The notes under the pieces were generated by a model, which worked only from the letters and a program-made list of their open reading frames with translations, did not search any database and was not told where the DNA came from. From assembly GCA_008921705.1 (NCBI GenBank), contig VFFE01007633.1, positions 773,178 through 837,177 on the forward strand: 64,000 nt of DNA. Direction: 5' to 3'. This document shows positions 25,063 through 37,800 of the stretch, piece by piece. Numbering within the stretch: position 1 is the first letter of the stretch; each line of letters starts with the position of its first letter. This DNA comes from Burhinus oedicnemus (Eukaryota > Chordata > Aves > Charadriiformes > Burhinidae). The position numbers were made by a program, and so were the translations under genes.

Positions 25063-25269
25063 GAGCATGAGGAGTCCTCCCCCTGAGGAGGAAGGAGTAG
25101 CAGAAACATGTGATGAACTGACCATGACCCCCATTCCCCATCCCCCTGCACCACCTGGGGGGAGGTAGAGAAATCTGGAGTAAAGTTGAGCCCAGGAAGA
25201 AAGGGGGGGTGGAGGTGTTTTTTGGAGATTTGGGTTTATTTCTCATTATCCTACTCTGATTTGATTGGC

Positions 25270-25275
25270 AATAAA
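25270..25275 (+). promoter_or_regulatory. AATAAA polyadenylation signal of the family 2 LTR (long copy)
   Basis: It sits in the GGCAATAAATTAAATTAA block shared with the short copy, about 760 bp downstream of the TATA-like box, consistent with an unusually long R region. Confidence 0.6.
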
Positions 25276-25453
25276 TTAAATTAATTTTCTCCAAGTCTGT
25301 TTTGCCCGTGACAGTAATTGCTGAGGGATCTCCCTGTCCTTATCTTGAGCCATAAGCTTTTCATTATATTTCCTCTTCCCTGTCCAAATGAGGAGGGGAG
25401 TCATAGAGTGGATTTGGTGGGCCACTGGCATCCAGCCAGAGTTAACCACCACA

Positions 25454-25458
25454 AAAAC
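25454..25458. repeat. Target-site duplication, right copy (AAAAC)
   Basis: AAAAC directly after the LTR terminus, matching 24317-24321. Confidence 0.85.
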
Positions 25459-28400
25459 ACAAACATCTCTTTGAAGTAAAAGAACTTAGGAAGAACTGAG
25501 GGTAAGACTGTAAAAATATAAAGATAATTTTCACCTTCTGCAAATCATGGTATCTAGAGTACAGATCTACTGAGTCATTAGTTCTTGATGTTGACTCTTG
25601 ATTGAAACTTTTCTTTATTCTTTCTTTGAACTTAGAGATTCCTATGCAGAAGTTAGATGAGGTCAGAGAAAAGCATTGTTCCTGTGATCTGTGGCAGCTA
25701 GTTAGTGGGAACAATCCTGGGGGATAAATTTTAGTCATTGAAACACAGCATGTTGCACAAAAATTAAAGCAAATTCTACTTCATTCTGATTAAATTAAAT
25801 CATCATTATAAATAAATAGATGAGAAGAAAAGGAAATAATTTACTTACTAAAAATTCCATTTATTTCTCCGTTACACTTTCTTGGTAAGACTACTCTGCA
25901 ATATATCAAAATGAAACATGGAATCTCATTGATATTCTCTGGTATTTGATCTCAGTAGGGTATCTCTTTTCCTCAGAAATATAATCTATTTCTTACATAT
26001 GAGATACAAATACTAGGGGCCACTCCCACAGTCAAATGACAAATACTGCATCTTTAAACCAAATTTTTGCAGCCCCAAAATTGATAGAAACAGGGAAAGC
26101 TGATCTGTTTACATAGGTGGACACAGAGTAGGATGATCACCTCATAAAAAATAGCCTGAATGTTGACTATTAGGCAACTTCCAGCATCTTTGCCCCAGGA
26201 GCTACAGGGATGATTGTTATTTTCCTAAAAGCAATCAAGTCTGTAAAGCTATATATCTGAATAAAAACAATTTACTGGTACCTAGACCAGGTATGTTTTG
26301 TCTTTTTTTTTTTTTTCCTATAATTTTATATTATTCAGAAAATATCTCTCATAGCTCTCTTTCAAGGGTTGGGGGGTTGGTGTTCTACTAATGATCTAGA
26401 TTCTGTTCTCTCCCTTGATATGCATGGTCCTATAAACTACTAGAGTTGAAAGGCCCTTCCTGAGAATACCTCTGAGCAAAGCTTATCATTTGCACCACTG
26501 AAGTCTGTTTTGAAAGCTTTTTAATACCATGAGTACCGTTATAATCAAATGGAACAAAACTGAGCAGCAAAAAGAAGAAATTTATATATAATATTTATTA
26601 GCACAACCATCTGTATGTGTCTGCTCTACTTTCTGTTTACATCTCTACATGAGACCTGAGATTATACCATCTTCTGCTGGGCCATTATCTACTATTTTTT
26701 CCAGAAAGAAAAACAGTAATAGAGAAAAAAAAAATCACCTACATAGCCGCTGGCTCAGTGTTGGACACTGGGATGGAAACAAAGAAAACCTGGGTTTGTA
26801 AGCAATATTGTGTGTTACTTTGAAATTACATTTCAGATTTGATATTACATCTGTTCATGGCATAGTAAGCCTGACTGCTAACACCAGAAAGCCTTTGTCT
26901 CCATCTCTACAATGGGAATAATATTTGCTCTTTTTGTAGAATATTGTCAGAAGTGGAGATGAAAAATAGTGCATAAGTCTGGGAACTGTTCATCATCTTC
27001 ACTTCTGCCACACTAACGATCACATTCTATCCTGATATAAGTTTCTCCCTTATGCCACATTCTCTCTTCCCCAGATTTTCTAAAGGCTCATTCTGCCTGT
27101 TCGGTTGAAAGACATTCTTATAGCATGGACATCAATCTTTTAAAGACCTAGAAGAACAGCTGTTTTTATTATATATAAGCACTGAGAATTAGCACAGGGA
27201 CCTGAATGAACTGGCAAATTTCAATAGGTTTCCAGAGCAGAAGGAAGTGAGCAGGTTAGTTATTTTTGTTTCAGAACAAGAGGACCTCAGAAAATTTGAG
27301 CAGTAGAGGACTTCTTATAGAGCTCCTACGAACAGGAATTTTTTTCCTTAAGGTACTGAAAACTCTTCCTCCTGACCTAAAATAATAGTTACTATTTTTC
27401 CTTATTGCTCACTGTATGGAATAATATGGATTAGGAAATAAAGAGTGGTCAGCAGACCATGCTCTAATTTCAAATTAATATATCTACGTAAATAAAGCAC
27501 TGAAATTCAATGTTTCTTCTCACTGTTAAAACTGTTTGGCATACAACTGCTATTCTCCATATGTTAGATAAATAAAAATTAGCATGTTTCATTGTATAGC
27601 CATGTTCTGGAAATGCTAATATGCAAGACTACATTTAGACTAGATTTAGAAGAAAGTTTACTGGAATCATATTAGATGTTCTACTTAATATTTACTGCAG
27701 TTCCTGCAGCTAATATTTTTTGTGTTTTTTTATTATGCATATGAGCACATTGCTGACAGATACTTTTTCTGTATACTCATGGTATGAATATGTAATTTTT
27801 CCCTGTTTGATACCACTGATTTACATGGTAAAAATCAGCTCCCTCGTTTATTGCTTTGTTCTCCTGACGTGATCTATAGAAATGAATCAGAAGTTCTGGG
27901 CAAACCTAAATGCCAGAGTATGGAGTCTTTTTGGAGATGTATTGGCTGAGGCACAGTGATGTTGGAACATAGCTATGCTGCTTTAAGGATCATCTTGGAC
28001 ATGAAAAAAGTGCAGCTTTTATCATGTGTCAGGCCAAGCTAAAAAGCAGATCCACAACAGAAGCCCCTGTATCACACTTCTGAAAAGTGTAGGGTTAATG
28101 CTGAGCTTGATGTGATTCAAGGTACAGGTACAGCAGGGTTTAAATTGCTCTGACTAATTCTGTTTTGGTAACTTTACTACAGCTTGCATAATTTTTGTAT
28201 CATTACATACTAACTACCTCTGTTACCTTGCTCAGATGGAGCATTGAGTAATTGGATGGTCAGATGCCCAGGTAGGAGGACTAGAAAAAAAAATAGCTAC
28301 ACAACTTTCAAGAGAGCACGCAGAGCTCATGATTGGAAACAGATGGGATGCTTCTCATGGTCTTTCTCATCTCACATGCATAATAGGATTAGCCTTATTT

Positions 28401-30017
28401 TGTGTTTGCTTAGAACATTTATTTATAGCAAATGAGAGCTTTTGCAGAGATTGTCAGTGTTGTTCTCAATGTTATTTTCTGTAAATTGTTAAGTTGTGTG
28501 TAATCTCATCATACTCGTGTTACTTGGGGTTTTGTGGCTTTTCCTAGAACAGTCTTGCATAATATGGAAAACAGGATATTAGACTGAATAGGCCATGTGA
28601 TGGATTCAGTTATGCAGTTTTTAATCTCCTTTTGTTAAGAAAAATTTGATCCTTCACATTTTCATTTAGCTCAAGGACTCTTATTTCTAACATTTATTTT
28701 GCAAATACATCAAGGGAAGACAATATCTAATTCTGATATATCCTGGATATCACGTTGGTTTTATTTAAATTGTGTTCTGTCAAAAAAGGTCACAGTTGTT
28801 TCTCTTTCCTTTTTGTTTCCAGATGAATGCAAACAGGAGAAATTAGGGTGTTGCCATAATTGTTCGTGTGACTTGTGAAGAGAAGAGTGACAAAGGATTC
28901 TTTCATGCATTGCTGTGAAGCTGGATGAATTAGAGCCCTACACATACTACATTCCTGACAGAAATGTCTCATTCACCCACAGCGTAAGTGTTCCAACTGA
29001 AATATCTGGACGTCAGGATGGGATGCTTAATTTACTCTGACAGAGTTGTTGATTTATCTGAAAATGAATTCTATCAAATCTGCAAACTTCTCTCCTTAAT
29101 TACATTTTAGCAAACAAGCACAACAAGTTCCCGTGAATAATAAGAACTTTTAAGATATTCAGCAGAGATTCTCAAAAAAGCAATAATAAATTGTTTTCCC
29201 AAAATATAGGGAGGTGAAGGTATCCAGAGTAAAAAATAAATAAAGCAAAACAAGTATTTTCTATTTGTCTAAATTGCTTGAAAGCAAGTGACATAAAAGA
29301 CAACCCAGACACAAAATATTTAAATATAGTTTCAATAGGACTATTCGCAGGCTAAAATTAAGCTTGACCACATAAATTGAGAGTTGTAATACTGCATCTT
29401 AAGTGACTACTCCCTTCATACAAAATCTTATTGTTCACACAATAATAATAGTAATTATTAATTCATAGATTATGTGTACGTGATTAATAAATTATAGTAC
29501 TAAACACATCTGTCAAAGGTTTTCTACATGGTTATGTGCAATAAACAACCTGAAAATCAGGTAGATTGTAAATAGTTACCTATTTATTTCAAACTTTACT
29601 TACTTGTTGCTCCTTTATAAGCTAGTTTAAATATTCTGTTGAACAGATTATTCAGAACTGAGCTCTGAAATCCATGGGAGATTTCAAATTTATCAGATTC
29701 TTGCTGAAAAATACTAATCCTATCTTTTCCTGCCTTTTTAAGGAAATTTTTTTAAAACACCTTTTTTCCCAGTGGACAACAGAAAACATGTATTTCACAA
29801 TATTAAAGAACACAGACTGGACATGCCATAGACTCAAAAAGGTGACAGCAGCTATGTTAGGAATTTTGAGCATCACAGAGGCATTTAAATAATTGGTAGG
29901 AAATACACAGAAATTAAGGTATCCTATATTTAGTAAATATAAAACATCTGCTGGTCTGACAGTTCTCAGCCATATATTTTACATTAGGACTCAAAATTTA
30001 TAATAGTAGTACAGTCT
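25459..30017. other. Non-coding AT-rich DNA, no gene recognised
   Basis: Short chance frames only (up to about 98 codons, one of them running out of the LTR). A T14 tract lies at 26303-26316. No recognised transposable element, exon or RNA gene. Confidence 0.55.
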
Positions 30018-30697
30018 GAATCACAGAATCATGGAATTTTCAGAGTTGGAAGGGACCTCTAGAGATCACCTAGTCCAACTCCCCTGCTGATGCAGGAATG
30101 CCTACAGCACATTACTCAGGACTGCATCCAGGCGGGTCTTGAAAATCTCCACAGAAGGGGACTCCACAACCTCCCTGGGCAGCCTGTTCCAGTGCTCTGT
30201 CACCCTCACCGTAAAGAAGTTTGTTCTTAGGTTTGAATGGACTGAAAAGAGTCTGGCTCCCTTCTCCTTCAACCCACCCTTCAGATACTTAGAAGCAAGA
30301 ATAAGGTCTCCCCTCAGCCTTCTCTTCTCCAGGCTGGAGTCCTCCCAGCTCTCTCAGCCTTTCCTCATAAGGGAGGTGCTCCAATCCCCCAATCATCTTT
30401 GTTGCCCTGCACTGGACTCTCTCTAGAAGTTCCGTGTCCTGCTTGAGCTGGGGAGCCAAGAACTGGACACAGTATTCCAGTTGTGGCCTCACCAGTGCCA
30501 AACAGAGGGGGAGAATGACCTCCCTGGACCTACTGGCCACACTCTTCCCTATGCAGCCCAGGATTCCATTGGCCTTCCTGGTGACAAGGGCACCTTGCTG
30601 GCTCATGGATAATTAACTATCTACCAGGGCCCCCAGATCCTTCTCCTCAGAACTGCTTTCCAGCAGGTCCACCCCTAGCCTATAGTGGTGCCTAGCA
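30018..30697 (-). mobile_element. CR1 LINE, 5'-truncated 3' part
   Basis: The 3' end is at the left, with the terminal-repeat-like TCACAGAATCATGGAATT at about 30021. On the minus strand it encodes the C-terminal half of ORF2: [32 protein letters not shown] and [11 protein letters not shown], with frameshifts after the last. The subfamily differs from the 9.2 and 32.1 kb copies: its 3' UTR reads GTTGGAAGGGACCTCTAGAG on the plus strand. The 5' truncation is at about 30697, just short of a local 37-bp tandem duplication. Confidence 0.92.
30289..30606 (-). pseudogene. CR1 ORF2 C-terminal remnant
   Basis: A 105-codon open piece covers the region downstream of the RT palm (the NGILGCI...LEYCVQF...QCRATKMI block). 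It loses frame at the LRELG position, where the translation becomes [12 protein letters not shown] instead of the usual LFSLEKRRL. It is the dead remainder of a truncated copy. Confidence 0.75.
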
Positions 30698-32073
30698 TAT
30701 GATTGATTGAAGGATTCAATGAATGACTGAAATAGGGATAAAAATCAAATGTCTGTTGAATGATTCAAACAGGGATAAAAATCAAGTGTGTGTTTTCAAT
30801 CAAGTTTGCAGTTTAAAGAGCTGCAAAAAAACATTAAAGTTTTCATTAGCAAGCCTGACATTTTTTGTTGAATGTCATGAAGACACAATCACAACATGTA
30901 TTTGTCTATTTTCACCAATAGTGTTTCTGTAGAGTATTTCTCATTATGAATCTCATAAAATATGCTTTTTCTGATCTACTAAAGTGAATCAAAGTAATAC
31001 AATATTAAGTCAACTTCTATTAACAGATTGCTAATCAGCAAAGGTATTTTATTTTCTGTGTAAGAATATCTTCTTAAGAGTTTGGAAAGTTCTGGGTTAT
31101 TAAGCAATTTAGTTTAATATGCATTTGATTAGTACATATAAAATACTTGGCTTTAATATTCAAACCCAACCCTGTACCTCCATATAAGCACACTTGTTTC
31201 TTTTAAGAAATTATCTCAACTTGTAATATCTCCATGACACTAGGTTTCCCTAAGGTACTGTCAACTTTTTGAAAGCTTTCTGCTAGATCAAAGTACAAGA
31301 TAAAACTGAAATTACATCAGTGAAATGAACTATTCATATGGAACTAATCTTTCCAGCAAAACCTTCACAAATAAAACCTCTCTTTGAAAGGCTTGTGAAA
31401 ACAATTTATTGATTTTTTTGTGAAATTTGTCAAGGCTTATGCTGTGAACATATTTAGTCTCCTCTTGCAACTTACGATAAAGTTAAAAATGGTATAAAAA
31501 TATGACCAAATAAAACTTTTTGTGGATAATATATGCTTAGAAGGCCTTAAAGTTGGTTCAAGTAATTATATCTAATATCTATTGTGTGTAGATAATTGCA
31601 AAAATAACATTCCTGTGTAGGCTCAATGAAATCAAATATAATGTTGCCAGAACTCTTTATGGTAAACTTTCAAGTTTTTGCCTCCATTGTGCAGGCCAGG
31701 TGCTATTATTTTTATTCATGATGTTCATCACAGAAAGAGCTATGATACTTTTTAACACTTCTTGTGATACATTTTATTACAGTAAATGGGAAAAACTGCC
31801 ATTTTAATTTCACTGAATATGCCTGTTAATGAATCCATAGAGCAATACACAGGAACATCCAACTGTCAGTCATTTCACAGTTTGCTGTACACTGATTTTA
31901 CTTGAGATTTTACTCCAACAATACTGATATCATTGGATACTAAAGATTTGTTTGCTTTTATGAAAAATAAATTAAATGGCATAAATGTATTATTGGAAAA
32001 TAGGCTATTGTATAATTTTACACATAACTTATATGACAGAATTCAGTATGTTTTCCTCGGGTATACAAATTTC
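30698..32073. other. Non-coding stretch with a small tandem duplication
   Basis: A 37-bp unit is present twice at 30721-30794. The remainder is AT-rich with no recognisable feature. Confidence 0.55.
30721..30794. repeat. Two-copy tandem duplication, 37-bp unit
   Basis: Unit 1 (30721-30757) and unit 2 (30758-30794) share GAATGA at the start, AGGGATAAAAATCAA in the middle and GT-TGTT at the end, with a handful of differences. It is head to tail, directly beside the 5' end of a truncated CR1. Confidence 0.75.
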
Positions 32074-32470
32074 ATAGAATCATAGAATCATAGAATTGTT
32101 TAGGTTGGAAAAGACCTTTAAGGTCATCTAGTCCAACCATTGACCCTACTCTACCAGGTCCGCCACTAAACCATGTCTCTAAGCACCACATCTACACGAC
32201 TTTTAAACACATCTAGGGATGGTGACTCAACCACCTCCCTGGGCAGCCTGTTCCAATCTTTGATAACTCTTTCAGTGAAAAATTTTTCATAATGTCCAGC
32301 CTAAACCTCCCCTGGCACAACTTGAACCCGTTTCCTCTTGTCCTATCGCTAGTTACTTGGGAGAAGAGACCAGCGCCCACCTCACTACAACCTCCTTTCA
32401 GGTAGCTGTAGAGAGCAATAAGGTCTCCCCTCAGCCTTCTCTTCTCCACACTAAACAATCCTACTTCCTT

Positions 32471-32490
32471 NNNNNNNNNNNNNNNNNNNN
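32471..32490. other. Assembly gap (20 N)
   Basis: Twenty undetermined bases inside a CR1. By comparison with the copy at 9250-10700 the real distance is probably near 750 bp, unless this copy carries a true deletion. Any protein frame crossing it is an artefact. Confidence 0.98.
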
Positions 32491-33924
32491 AGTCCAAGTA
32501 GACAACATCCACAGCCTTTCCTTCATCCACCAGGCGGGTCACCTGGTTGTAAAAGGAGATCAGGTTGGTCAAACAGGACCTGCCTTTCATGAACCCATGC
32601 TGGCTGGGCCTGATCCTCTGGTTGTCCTTCATGTGCCACGTGAGTGCACTCAGGATGATCCGTTCCATGATCTTTCCTGGCACTGAGGTCAGCCTGACAG
32701 GCCTGTAAGTTGCCTGGATCCTTCTTCCAGCCCTTCTTGTAGATGGGTGTCACATTGGCAAGCCTCCAGTCATCTGGGACCTCCCCTGTTGACCAAGACC
32801 ACTGATAAACGATGGAGAGTGGCTTGGCAAGCTCCTCCACCAGCTCCCTCAGCACTCGTGGGTGGATCCCATCTGGGCCCATAGACTTGTGGCTGTCCAG
32901 TTGGTGTAGCAGGTCACTAACTGCTTCCTCTTGGATTATGGAGGGTTTATTCTGCTCTTCATCCCTGTCTTCCAGCTCAGGGGGCCGAATACCCTGAGGA
33001 TGACTGGTCTTACTATTAAAGACTGAGGCAAAGAAGGCATTAAGTACCTCAGCCTTCTCCTCATCCTTGTTGACAGTCTTCCCCTCCGCATCCAATAAGG
33101 GGTGGAGATTCTCCCTGGCTCTCTTTTTGTTGTTAATGTATTTGTAAAAACCTTTTTTGTTATCTCTTACGACAGTGGCCAGATTAAGTTCTACCTGTTC
33201 TTTTGCCTTTCTGATGTTTTTTCTGCATGACCTAACTAGATCCCTACACTCTTCTTGTGTTGCCTGCCCCTTCTTCCAAAGGTGGTAAACTCTTCTTTTT
33301 TCCCTGAGTCCCAGCAAGAGCTCCCTGTTCAGCCAGGCCTGTCGTCTTCCCTGCCGGTTCATCTTACGACACATGGGGACAGCCTGCTCCTGCACCTCTA
33401 AGACTTCCTTCTTGAAGAATGTCCAGCCTTCCTGGACCCCTTTGCCCTTCAGAACTGTCTCCCAAGGGACTCTCTCAGCAAGTGTCCTGAACAGGTTGAA
33501 GTCTGCCTTCCAGAAGTCCATGGTAGTGGTTTTGCTGACTCCTTTCCTTACTTCACCAAGAATCGAGAACTCTATCATTTCATGGTCGCTAAACACAAGA
33601 CGGCCTCCGACCATCACCCACCAGATCTTCTCTGTTTGTAAGCAGCAGGTCTAGCAAGGCACCTCCCCTGGTAGGCTTACTTACCAGTTGTGTCAGGAAG
33701 TTATCTTCCACACACTCCAGGAATCGCCTAGACTGTTTCCTCTCTGCTGTGTTGTATTTCCAGCAGATGTCTGGTAAGTTGAAGTCCCCTACTAGGACAA
33801 AGGCTGGGGATTGTGAGACTTCTGTCAGCCGCTTGTAGAATGCTTCTTCTATTGCTTCATCCTGATTAGGTGGTCTATAAAGGACTCCCAACAGGATACC
33901 TGCCTTGTTGGCCTTCCCCCTCAT
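32491..33924 (-). pseudogene. CR1 ORF2 remnant: endonuclease, linker and RT start
   Basis: Three minus-strand frames cover one protein. Frame 1 (33924-33589) has [18 protein letters not shown] and [16 protein letters not shown] of the endonuclease. A deletion of a few bases near 33610 moves to frame 2 (33617-32523) with FSDHEMIEF, the linker with KKEVLEVQEQAVPMCRK, DNKKGFYKYI, MGPDGIHPRVLRELVEEL and [14 protein letters not shown] +1 shift at about 32707 moves to frame 3 (from 32683), [13 protein letters not shown] and [12 protein letters not shown], up to the gap. The second shift is identical to that in the copy at 10607. Catalytic FADD lies in the unsequenced part. Confidence 0.85.
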
Positions 33925-33975
33925 CCTTACCCGTAAGCACTCGACCTCGCCTTCAGAGTCATTGAGCTCTAATTT

Positions 33976-34590
33976 TGTTCTAATTCTTGAGCATGCAGAA
34001 TTTAGTTACAAATGTTGCATTGAAAATTCTTTCCCGTTGCATCTGTTTCCATCTACTTACTAAATAATGTATATCCTCCCTGCTTGCAAAGAACACTATG
34101 AAAAGAAACTGTAGTTTGTGTGCAAAACTGAGAAAACAGTCACATTTTCACTTTTTATCCTGCCAGTATTTGGGAACAAAATTTAAAAAAAGATGAAAGG
34201 AATTAATTTATTCAACCTAAAGGCAGATATCTAATTGAAACATCTAACTTAGATTAATTCTTCTCTGGGTCCATATCTGGTGAACGGAGAGATCTACCTG
34301 TAGTCATTCAGAAGGCTATTTGAGCATCTAGCATCTCTGTTCTCTGGAGTATTCTCCACTGACAATAAAGGAAGGCTAAGATTAAATTGTCTCAAAGTGG
34401 GATGTCAGGAATTTTCTCCTTTCATGCCTGCTTAGTCCCACGCTGTAATAAAACCTGTTTTTATTGTTTTGTTATACTACACATTCATAAATCTGGAATG
34501 ACAAAGGGTGTTTGTGTGTGTGTGTGCACGCACATATGGGTTTATAGCAATCAAAAGAGATAAGAATTACATGTGTAATTCTATACGCAG
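33976..34590. other. Non-coding spacer between two CR1 pieces
   Basis: AT-rich; it contains a TG repeat at 34513-34526 and no recognised gene or transposon. Confidence 0.55.
34513..34526. repeat. TG microsatellite, seven units
   Basis: A pure run of TG, followed by CACGCACAT. A candidate polymorphic marker only. Confidence 0.8.
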
Positions 34591-34806
34591 CTCTCCCAGC
34601 CTTTCCTCATAGGAGAGATGCTCCAGTCCCTTAAATACCTTCGTGTCCCTTCATTGAACTCTCTCCAGTATGTCTATGTCTCCCTTGTACTGAGGAGCCC
34701 AGAACTGGACACAGTGCTTCAGGTGTGGCCCCACCATTGCTGGGTAGAGGGGAATGATCACCTCCCTCAACCTGCTGGCAGTACTTTGCCCATTGCAACC
34801 TATTCA
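34591..34806 (-). mobile_element. Short internal CR1 fragment
   Basis: About 215 bp align with the CR1 ORF2 C-terminal region (plus-strand landmarks CTCCCAGCCTTTCCTCATAG, CCAGAACTGGACACAGTGCT, GATCACCTCCCTCAACCTGC). It lacks the 3' UTR and terminal repeat, so it is truncated at both ends and is an old, eroded copy. Confidence 0.85.
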
Positions 34807-37800
34807 GTCCTTCACAAACAGAAAACTATCTTATTATTATTATTCCTAATGTTCCATGAGTAAACAATAAAGAATCAAAATTTATTAATTTCATATACAA
34901 ACTCTTTGGAATACTTGATAAATAGTTTGAGAACACTGGTGAGAGAACTAAAAACTGCAACAAATTTCACAAATCATTTTCAGCAGTTTTAAATACTATC
35001 TACATTCTCCAATACAGAGAAGTGAAAGCTCCAAAAAACCTCAAACCAAATACAGTAGAAAAGTCATTATAATTCTCAAAGTAGTAAAGTTTAGTGAGTC
35101 TATCACTTTAAACAGCATAAATGAGACTTAGTGTCTTCATTACATTCAACAATAGTTTATTTAAATGGTTTAAAGTTTTCTTTCCTTTGGTTTTCTCACC
35201 TTTTTTTCAAATTTTTAAAATATTTGAAGTAAAGGTATTCACTTTTAGTTTCCACAAGTGTGCATACAGTAATGATAATACAACCTTTAAACAGTAACCT
35301 AGCTTTTTGCTGTGAATCTTGGATAGTTTACTGAATAGCATGTTTTGTATGCAGCAATCACTTTGATTTTGACAGAAACAGGGAAAAACATTACAGAGTA
35401 AAATGCTCATTATCTAAAAAGCAATACAAAACAGACTGGGAGCTTAAAAAACATTAGATTCTGAGAACTGACAACTACTGCAAGCACAGTTTTCAGAACA
35501 ATTCTGATTATTCAGATAAAGTTCTGTATTTGTCACTGGACTTGCCCTATTTTGAATCTTGACCTGCCATCAAACATAGGCTGCTTTGCAGCTGTTAAGC
35601 TTTTCACCTGGAATGGAATGGCTTACCCTGTGCGGTACTCCGTGACAGATCCAAACTGCTCCATAACAATGAATACAAAAAGAAATGCAAAGACATTCAC
35701 TGCTTGAGCCTCAGAAGCAAAGTACAAGCCCTGAAAAGTTGGAACAATTCTGACTTTAATAGCAAGCAGTGGCACAAACTTACTGGATACTTACTACAAA
35801 AAAAAACAAAAAACGTTTTATAATTTACTCATATGAGTACATCAGTGCAACAAATGAATCCGACCAAGAGCAAGCCAGATTGAGTGTTCATTATCGTCAA
35901 CTAACTTGCAATTTTTGGTTGAAGCTGCTGAGCCTTCTATTTTGTTAACATCTCTTCATTATTTTTTATTCATAAATTCACATACACAGAGGATGTCCCC
36001 TGTTTTACAGTCTCAGAAATATCCTTTCTTCACAGTTCACCCCATAATGAAGAAGCAGTTTTGCTTGCTTCTAGTCAAGTGAAAAGATCATAGCTACCTA
36101 AATCACTGACAAAATTTACTGTATATACCACAGAAGGACACTACAGATGGATTTTAATTTCAGATTAAGAAACGTGAATGTCTGTGACTTAGTGTAGGTG
36201 AGCCAGATTCTAAACTTCCTTTTTAATAAATGATTTAGTCAAAACAACCTAGAAAGAGCTTCAGCTCAGTTTGCAGTAGACATCTCAGGTGGGAATCAGC
36301 TGATTAAACATAGGCATGTATCGCCATTTGCGACACCATGGGGTGTCAAGGACATCTACAAAAAGTTGATACATAAACTCTTGCTATAAATTGGAAAGCT
36401 CAAGCAAATTATGACAATGAGGATAACATACTATCTCAGCATGCTATCTGAATTGGTTCACGTGTAGTCAGTTCAACAGCTTACTCCTAATTGCATCTGC
36501 AACTATTTTCATTGGGGATAATGGCTCACAAAGGGTCACCAGCTGATGAATCATCAGCAAGTGTTCAGTTTGCACAACTGCTGGAGATTATTAGCAGCCT
36601 ACAGGAAGAAGTCCTGCACATACAAAAGCCTGGAAACAGCTGACAAGTATCTACATATTACACTGCTCCTGGGTCTCTTGGTGCTGTTGCTTCACCTCTG
36701 GTACTTCAGCTTCAGTTTGCTCCTGATAGCAGTTCATTGCATGAATATGTATCTAATTAGAACATAATGTTCTAAAGTTCACTGCTCTTTATCTTCTGCC
36801 CATACCCTCAACATTTTCTGTCTTCTGCTTCTCCCTTAGATCCTAGCCACAGACCTAACGCTTTGGGACTGACTGCACTGTGACACATGTACTTCTTTAC
36901 AGCTTGTGCAGTCCCTCGAAGATAGAAAGCATCACAGGTAACTCCAGTGTTAATCCTGGTTCACCATCTGAAAGTGCATATTCTAGCCTGCAGATGCAAC
37001 ATGATCAACCAGGTAGACTGAGCCAGAATCATCCACTCCAGTCATGAGTTGAAGTTAATAATTTTTGTTATTCCTTATGCTTGTATAAGGCTGCTTTTCA
37101 CTGGCTTTTTGGTTACTTCAACTGTTTACATACTTTGATGTATAAGATTCTTTTAAGAACAAAAAAATAAATGAAATAGCTCTAGTCAGCATGAAATAAA
37201 TTGAACATAAAATATCCTGCAGTTATTCTGCCTCTCAGTTCTTTGGTTATTAAAGATGATCTAAAAATTTTATGTAAAGCTTTTCCACATTGAATTGCAA
37301 GGCAAAACACTCTATCTGCAAAGGGACATTTACTGTAATAACAATGGTTGTTTTGTTTTCTGTTTTGTTTTTACTTTAGAGAACTTTTTTCCTCCCATGC
37401 TCTTCCTGGACACATGGCTGGGACAAATTCTTCTGAATTACAGTCCATCAGCAGCACATAATCTGAAGAGGCTAACATACATTAAGAGCTCACTAATCAG
37501 CTGCCCTACATATAGTCTGCTGTCACTGTCCTACCAATTCCTGAAACTCATAAGATATTAGATTAAAAATAAATGCACTTTGCCTCTATTTTGGTACCAC
37601 TCACACTAAATATCAGGGCCTTTTTGAAACCCCTGATTTTCCACAAGCTTGTTGTCTAATGTCATTGTAAACATATTATTACACAAGCCAAGTCCATTTG
37701 TATTCGTTTCAAGTGAAGTCATGCCAATTAAAAGATATAGAATAGGGAGATTAATGCTTGAGATGTTTTCAAATGGTTCTTAGATCACATTTTGAGGTTG

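Larger units (their letters stand above)
24322..25453 (+). mobile_element. Solo LTR of an endogenous retrovirus, family 2 (long form)
   Basis: It starts TGTACTGGGTTTGCATGG and ends GTTAACCACCACA, with TG...CA termini and a perfect 5-bp target-site duplication on each side. The single LTR between matching duplications shows that the provirus was lost by LTR-LTR recombination. A TATA-like TATTTAA is at 24503, about 180 bp in, and AATAAA is at 25270. Between them lies a tandem array of about nine diverged ~40-55-bp units (24646-25062), most containing a GTGGxxGACC-like and a CTGGAGCAG-like core. A 5-bp duplication is typical of ERVL-like (class III) avian elements and less so of class I (4 bp) or class II (usually 6 bp). 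Long antisense frames through the array are by-products of its periodicity. Confidence 0.92.
32074..33975 (-). mobile_element. CR1 LINE, longest copy, with assembly gap inside
   Basis: The 3' terminal repeat is clear at the left: three CATAGAAT units at 32074-32097. On the minus strand the element carries most of the endonuclease, the linker, the RT N-terminal part and, beyond the gap, the C-terminal tail and 3' UTR. The right end near 33975 is a 5' truncation inside the endonuclease region (the GGGVALYVRD block present in the left-edge copy is absent). The 20-N gap joins sequence equivalent to 9637 and 10391 of the other young copy, so about 753 bp of RT coding sequence are not represented. 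Similarity to 9250-10700 is very high, pointing to a recent insertion. Confidence 0.95.

Noticed and set aside
24391..25134. A 247-codon minus-strand open frame with repeated LLQHGS-like phrases
   Set aside because: It is antisense to a solo LTR, and its periodicity mirrors the tandem array. There is no start context, known domain or independent support.
28078..28115. Short match (TGTAGG-TTAATGCTGAG) to about 48028-48046
   Set aside because: Only about 20 bp agree and the surroundings do not align, so it is probably coincidence.
32213..32683. An open frame reading through the N gap
   Set aside because: The frame is created by the arbitrary 20-N spacing and joins two CR1 parts that are about 750 bp apart in the related copy.
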